NCBI GenBank assembly: GCA_007115705.1
Contig: QXEO01000382.1
Span: forward strand, 6,539,318 to 6,603,317
Origin: Dactylis glomerata
Taxonomy: Eukaryota; Streptophyta; Magnoliopsida; Poales; Poaceae
Reading direction: 5' to 3'
Length of the DNA stretch: 64,000 bases
In this document: piece by piece, positions 58,299-64,000 of the stretch
Layout: each line of letters opens with the position of its first letter
How positions within the stretch are numbered: position 1 is the first letter of the stretch
The notes under the pieces: model-generated
What the model was told of the DNA's origin: nothing
Database searches by the model: none
The model's input: the letters and a program-made list of their open reading frames with translations, nothing else
Made by a program: the position numbers and the translations under genes

Positions 58299-59276
58299 AT
58301 GGTTGGTTTCTTTGAAACTAAATCTTTTTGGCAAGGTGGGTTCATGGAAGAGCAACAAAAATATTATGAGGAACACCGCTTGTCACAAAAAGTGAAACAC
58401 TTATGGGAACAAATTGATAAATTATATATCATTGCTAGAAATGTGTGCTCTACTTATATTGTTACTTATTGCTTTGATAAATCTCGTTGCTGTAGGAGGT
58501 ATAAACATCTCCCTTTTCAACGAGAGTATAATGATGATGTTACCATATCTTCTTATATTAATGGAAATTATGACTTTTATGATGTGGAACAAATTGAAGA
58601 ATTTATTGCTTGGAAGGGTGCTTTCGAACTTGCTTATTTGCTTGAAAATACTGATGATGCACCTTATAAATATGAGGTTTATGATATACTTAAATTTTGC
58701 TTTGATAATTACAAGGAAGAAATTGGCTATATTCTTAAATATCTTAATAGATGCTCTCCAACGGAAGAGACTAATGCCTTGAAGGAGCCTAAGGAAGAAG
58801 AAATTGCTGAAACTGGAAGCTCATTGGATGAAAAAGAGGAGGAAAGTGATGATCAAGAGGAGGAAGAATGGAGCTACCCATGTCTACCTCCCAATAAGAG
58901 TAACTCTTTAACTAATACCTTATTTGATCGCCCTCCATGCTTAACAAAGGAGGGTGAGTGTGATATTTATATTGTTGAGTTTGTTCCTGATGCTACTGAA
59001 AATTATTATGAGAGAGGAAAATATGGTTGTTGGAATTCTCATGTTACTAAAACACATCTCTTTATATTGAAAGTTCCGAAGTTGCTCTTGTTTTATCTAC
59101 CCATACTTGTGACTATGTGCTTCTTTGATTTATTTTCTTACAAGATTCCTATGCATAGGAAGTGGGTTAGACTTAAATGTGTTTTATATTTGCTCCTTGA
59201 TGCTCCTTTTGGCTTCCATTCATATTTCTTATATGAGCATCTTCTCAAATTACTGAGCCTAGCTCAAAGGCGTTAA
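58299..59276 (+). CDS. Element C ORF of unknown function
   Basis: 325 residues from the ATG at 58299. The open frame continues upstream into the LTR but without an ATG. The N-terminal half is Tyr/Glu-rich (EEQQKYYEEHRLSQKVKH). The middle is strongly acidic (DEKEEESDDQEEEEWS). The C-terminal ~110 residues run from ATENYYERGKYG through a hydrophobic stretch (VPKLLLFYLPILVTMCFF) to MHRKWVRLKC. That part matches the end of element A's gag ORF in order and spacing. No gag core, zinc knuckle or protease motif is present. The frame is intact. The hydrophobic stretch could be a membrane segment. Confidence 0.7.
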   Translation: MVGFFETKSFWQGGFMEEQQKYYEEHRLSQKVKHLWEQIDKLYIIARNVCSTYIVTYCFDKSRCCRRYKHLPFQREYNDDVTISSYINGNYDFYDVEQIEEFIAWKGAFELAYLLENTDDAPYKYEVYDILKFCFDNYKEEIGYILKYLNRCSPTEETNALKEPKEEEIAETGSSLDEKEEESDDQEEEEWSYPCLPPNKSNSLTNTLFDRPPCLTKEGECDIYIVEFVPDATENYYERGKYGCWNSHVTKTHLFILKVPKLLLFYLPILVTMCFFDLFSYKIPMHRKWVRLKCVLYLLLDAPFGFHSYFLYEHLLKLLSLAQRR

Positions 59277-62179
59277 AGAAAAGCACTCTTGGGAGATAAC
59301 CCAATGTTTTCTTTTCAGTACTTTTTCTTTTATTTGAGTCTTGGAAGTCATTACTACTGTAATGACCTCTCCTTATCATTTTTATTTCGTTGTTGTGCCA
59401 AGAGAAGCCTCTAATTTGAGCGAGGTAAGATTTGGGGATGTTATTGTCCTGAAACAGTTTTCGGTGCTGCACCGTAAAAATTCGTGAAAATTCTCTGTAT
59501 ATCTTTTGGACCTGCGAATTCTTGTGCCTATTCCCCAGGTTATATCCAAACTTTCATTAGTTGAACACTTTTTTATTTGAGCAACAGAAAACCCCTTAAA
59601 AAATCGGCCTTTATCAGCTGTTCTGTTTTGACAGATTTCTGCCACTATTCGTTTTAGCCGTTTTATCGCTTTCTTTTTGAGTTCTTTTGATCACGGAACT
59701 TTTGGGGAAGTTGCTACAGTAGTATATACTTTATATGTGGTGGTTTTGAGTTGAAACCTGAAGCAAAAGAGGTTGATTCATTGTTATGCTTACACTAATG
59801 TTGCTAATAGAATTGTGTTGAGTTTTCTATGAAGGAAGTTTTCAAGTGTAGGGATTGGAGAATGATGAGATGAGTTGAAGAATGGACAAAAGCTCAAGCT
59901 TGGGGATGCCCATGCATCGTCCCAAGAAATATCCAAGAAGTACAAGCGTCAAAGCTTGGGGATGCCCCCGAGGCACCCCTTCTTCATCGGCAAAAATCAG
60001 GTCACCTTTCAAGACACTATATGTTTATTGCTTCATGCACTATGCATTTTTCTTGGAGCGTCAGTTGTTTTAGTTTTTAGTATTAGTTTAGTTTAGTTTG
60101 CTGCAATAAATGGTTGGACCCCAACAAATTTCTTTTGGAGAAGTTGCCTTGCTTTTCATTTGCCAAGAATGCTCTAGTTTTCACTCTTAACATAAACCGA
60201 GTGTTCTTCTTTTTCTGCTACTGCTTTTGGTTTTTGTTTTCGCCTTGATTTGTGTTCAGATCTTCTTATATCTTTTTATCAAGGTGTATTTTTTGCCTCT
60301 GGTCCATGTTGGTTTTCATCAAAAGAGTTGGATTAAAAAAGTTCGAATGGTGTTGGAAAAGAGAAAAAGATTTATGCAAAAAAGTGGTACAAAAAGGAGC
60401 TTGTTTAGACTGCGGCTTAGACTTTTTCATGTCATGCTTGATGTCTTTTTGATAGTATGCTTAGTGTTTTTGCTGTAGCATGACTTGTCTCAAATAACTG
60501 AAATTGCTTAATGAGCCTTTGAAAAAATCATGCGTTGTTTTTATCGTTTGGAAGCATTATTTTGGTTTTCTCCTTGATGCTTTATTTGGGTTGACTTGGC
60601 GCATGCTCACACATGTTAGACTCATACAAAGTCGCCAATAACCTCTATGATTATTTATTTTTTGAATTTTTATGCCATCTTATGCTTCTTTTAATGTTGC
60701 TTTGTCGCTTTGCATGATTATGGCCGTTATTGCTCTCTTAGTTGGTCGCTCCCAGTGTTTTGCTAGCCCTCGTTTTGTACTGAGTATGAGCTCTATTCGT
60801 GCATCCAACTCCTAAAAACCAAGTTGTTCCAACGTGTCCACCATACATACCTATTAGCAATTTGCTATTCCAAAGTACATTTGACTTGCTTTTATCTACT
60901 CTTCAAATTAAACTCTTACCAGTGTTATGCAAAAATAGGTCAGTAAAGCTCTCACGAACCTGATGGCACACTTTATTTTTCTCGTTCTTAAAAATTTGAC
61001 ATTGTGGCTCTCTTATGTTGAGTTGTTATGCTTGCATGTTGTAAGTTGGAAATTAGCCCATCCATGCTGTCATGGGGCAAGCTTTCGACATTGCACTTCA
61101 TCTTATTTGAGTTGATATCGTGATCTTTTGTTTATGGATGCTCGCGGTGTGAAATAAATTGGAATCTTGTGGAGTTCATGGAGTTTGTATATGTGTTAGA
61201 GAAACGCCTGGGCTGCCAATCTAAGCCATGCATAATTCATGGTGAAAATTTGCAGCATGCCCATAGCGGACATTCGATGACGCATCTCAAAATAAAAAGC
61301 TATACAAATGGTAAATAAAAGAGATGTTGAGGTGTTCATTGTCTGCTTGTCCTGTCATTTTGATGTGGGCTTGTTCCATGTCATCGGGCACGGAGGTACC
61401 CGTTGGCGGTTCTCGATGATACGCATATACTTACAATGACAAGAACTTGCTTGGGACCTAAGCAAAGTAGCACGAGGTTTGGGTACTCGTATTCACGGGA
61501 CACGAGGTTTTCAACTTATGATTTGTCAAGCATATGCATCATAATTGTACTCGCATTAACTTTAACCATTCAAGATGCTTATGATGGGGGCAATGAGAGC
61601 TCAAGGCTAGTAAGTACCATAATTTTTGAAGGTTTATAAAACTTGCAATCACTGCTTCCCTCTGCGAAGGGCCTTTCTTTTTACTTTTATGTTGATTCAC
61701 CACCTTCTACCTTTATGCACCGTCTAAGAGAGCATAGTTGTCATTCTGAGTATAATGTGCATTGTCCCAAAGATTTCATTGATTGATTCATGATCATGGT
61801 TTCACTTGTTCTTAAATTATTTGTATCTAGTCGCCCTCTTAAACTTGAAGGTGTCCTATGTATTTATGTTTTGCTCTCCATGAAGGACAAGTTGAAAACC
61901 ATTTGTATGTTTTTCCTTATGATTTGAACACACGTTTGACTTTCATTGTTTCATTTTCATGATCTTTTGTTTGTGTTCTATTTCATGTTATAACATGGTT
62001 GCTAAGTTTCTTCTATCAAGATTATATCTTTCATGCCCATGTTTTAAGTTCTTTTGATCCCAACACTCAATGCTTACATAGATGATCAAGATTGTGTAGG
62101 TGCATGTCACCTCAAAAATTATTTCTTTTGTTATCACTTACCTACTCGAGGACGAGTAGGAGTTAAGCTTGGGGATGCT
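59277..62179 (+). other. Element C 3' non-coding block
   Basis: Collinear with the 3' blocks of A and B. AAGCTTGGGGATGC occurs at 59896-59909 and 59952-59965 in addition to the polypurine tract copy. A 73-codon frame at 59875-60096 is similar in all three elements, but alternative frames are equally conserved, so coding is not supported. Confidence 0.8.
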
Positions 62180-63821
62180 TGATACGTCCAAAACATATCT
62201 ATAATTTTTGATGCTCCATGCTTGTTTTTACACCATTTGCTTAGTGTTTCGTTACACTTCGTGGCACTTTTATGCATTTTCTGGAACTAACCTATTAACA
62301 AGTCGCCACAGTGCCAGTTCCCTGTTTTCTGCTATTTTTGTGTTTCAGAAAAGTTACACAGGAAATATTCTCGGAATCGGACGAAACAAAAGCCGAACGT
62401 CCAGAAATTCACCGAAGCTTCCAGAGAACCGAAGAGGAGACGGATTGGGGCCACGAGGGCCCTACACAATAGGGCGGCGCGGCCTGGCCCCTGGCCGCGC
62501 CCCCTATGTGTGACGGCGCCTCGGCCCACTCCCGACGTTGCCCCTTCGCCTATAAAGACCCCTCGACGGGAAAAACCTAAGGACCCAATCACTTTTCCAG
62601 AACACATCGCGATCCGCCGCCGCCGTCGACCCGAAGAACGGGAGGGTCCAGAAGCTCTTCCTAGCACCCTGTCGGAGAGGGGAATCGCCACCGGAGGTCT
62701 TCTTCATCACCATGCTTGCCTCCGGCGCGATGAGTGAGTAGTCTACCTTGGACTATGGGTCCATAGCAGTAGCTAGATGGTTGTTCTCTCCACCATGTGC
62801 TTCATGTTTAGATCTCATGAGCTGCCTTACATGATTGAGATCACCGTTATGTAATTCTACATGTTGTGTTTGTTGGGATCCGATGAATATTGGTGTTATG
62901 ATTAAGTTGCTGTTCTAAAATTTATCTTATGTTATCTCTATGTTGTTTATGATCTTGCATGGTCTCCGTTGTTAGTAGCTATCTTGGCCGAGTAGTTGCT
63001 AGTAACTCCAAGAGGGGGTATTTATGCTCGATAGTTGGGTTCATGCCTCTATTGAATCTGGGGGAGTGACAGAAACCTCTAAGGTTGTAGATGTGCTGTT
63101 GCCACTAGGGAGAAAACAACATTCATGTGCTCGAGGGCATATGCTTTGTTTACATTACACACTTTGCTTAATGCAATTATCTGTTGTTCGCAACTTAATA
63201 CTTGTGGAGTTCTCGGATTGATTCGCCACAAGTGGATTATTAGTCATAGATGCAGTTGGATGGCGGTCTATGTATTTTCTTGTAATGCCCAGAGTAAATC
63301 GCATAGTGATCTTCTTGACATATCACGTTATCTTTATTCTATCAATTGCCCAACTGTAATTTGTTTACCCAGCATGTGTTATTTATTTTATGGAGAGACA
63401 CCACTAGTGAACTGTGGACCCCGGTCCTATTTCTATCATATTGCTATCACTTGTTTACTTTACTCGCACTGTTTACTTTACTTGCATATTACTACTATTT
63501 TCCACTCGATACGCTCATACCCATTGTTTCATGCAAACCGGTGAGATTGACAACCTCATCGTAAGTTGGAACAAAGTATTTGGTTGTGTTGTGTGCAGGT
63601 TCCATGTTGCCGCTCGCAAAGCAAAGCCTGGACGAGGCGCCTTATAAATTGTCCGGAGCCGTCGCGAAGCTAGCAAGCATCACCTTCTGGAGTATTGACT
63701 TTTTCATGGACGATAAAACCTTGGTTTCTTATTGAGGGAAACTTGCTGCTGTGCTCATCATACCTTTCTCTTGGGGTTCCCAACTGATCGGTCATTTTCA
63801 TCATCACAACCGAAGCAATCA
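62180..63821 (+). repeat. Element C 3' LTR
   Basis: Same ends as the 5' LTR, with scattered mismatches only. Followed by the TSD GTGTC. Confidence 0.93.
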
Positions 63822-63826
63822 GTGTC

Positions 63827-64000
63827 TATCCATACGATAAATAGCACATGCTGGGTAAACAAATTACAGTTGCGCAATTGATAGAATAAAGATAATGTGC
63901 ATATGTCACGAGGATCACTATGAGATTTACTCAGGGCAATACAACAAACTACATAGACCACCATCCAACTGCATCTATGACTAATAATCCACCCACGGGG
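63827..64000 (-). mobile_element. LTR fragment D, right part (runs off the window)
   Basis: Continues the host LTR interrupted by element C: AAATAGCACATGCTGGGTAA, then CAATTGATAGAATAAAGATA, as in element B's LTR near 26469-26525. The element extends beyond the window. Confidence 0.75.

Larger units (their letters stand above)
56463..63821 (+). mobile_element. Gypsy element C, non-autonomous, complete
   Basis: TSD GTGTC at 56458-56462 and 63822-63826. LTRs are 56463-58105 and 62180-63821 (1643 and 1642 bp, near-identical by eye). A primer site lies at 58117-58133. There is one ORF (58299-59276) without gag, protease, RT or integrase motifs, and a ~2.9 kb 3' block. The polypurine tract AAGCTTGGGGATGC lies at 62165-62178, just before the 3' LTR. 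It is complete in structure but wholly dependent on helper proteins. Confidence 0.94.

Noticed and set aside
59875..60096. Short frame conserved in the 3' blocks of A, B and C (also 29598-29981 and 36798-37031)
   Set aside because: An overlapping alternative frame (59882-60073) is equally conserved, so the similarity is at DNA level.

Overview
The window reads as nuclear DNA of a large-genome grass, most likely a Triticeae species (wheat, barley or goatgrass type). The reasons are nested LTR retrotransposons with tRNA-Asp and tRNA-iMet type primer sites, grass-type Stowaway, Mutator-like and Helitron elements, 5'-truncated LINEs, and GC-rich single-exon genes beside one AT-rich, many-exon gene. 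There is no bacterial or organellar signature, no rRNA or true tRNA gene, and no CRISPR array.

Four host genes can be supported. (1) A minus-strand cytochrome P450 of the CYP89/CYP77 type at 5447-6820 has an internal N-terminal deletion and an aberrant I-helix. (2) A minus-strand ERD6-like monosaccharide transporter at 15180-21560 could be assembled by eye into 17 coding exons with GT/AG ends and an unbroken 499-residue reading frame. (3) A plus-strand AlkA-type DNA-3-methyladenine glycosylase lies at 44042-45019. (4) A plus-strand AMP-forming acyl-activating enzyme resembling fatty acyl-AMP ligases lies at 47377-49335. They are unrelated in function and do not form a cluster. They are gene islands between repeats.

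Most of the rest is mobile DNA, and target-site duplications (TSDs) fix many boundaries exactly. Left part: a 2.3 kb small LTR element (2562-4857, TSD CATAA); a Helitron (7611-10549) carrying a non-autonomous Mutator-like element (8749-10158, TSD GGCTCAGAG); and an old Gypsy remnant split by a 5'-truncated LINE (11270-13858, 14-bp TSD). Introns of the transporter hold another Mutator-like element (17853-18776, TSD TACTTTAAA), a Stowaway MITE and a solo LTR (19808-20221, TSD GCAAC).

Middle part (23593 to about 43720) is a four-level nest. An old minus-strand LINE is split by a plus-strand LINE (24382-43521). That LINE is split by Gypsy element A (24941-41735), whose left LTR is split by Gypsy element B (26098-34448). 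Right part: a degenerate Gypsy element E (50728-56047) with a gag-protease pseudogene and a spliced antisense ORF is interrupted by an LTR fragment D, which is itself split by Gypsy element C (56463-63821). A, B and C all lack reverse transcriptase and integrase, so they must have moved with enzymes supplied in trans. They share a roughly 2.9 kb 3' block with repeated copies of a polypurine-tract-like motif. A and C also share an unassigned hydrophobic C-terminal protein domain.

All assignments come from reading the sequence and remembered family features. No database search was run, and TE family names are withheld where they could not be verified.
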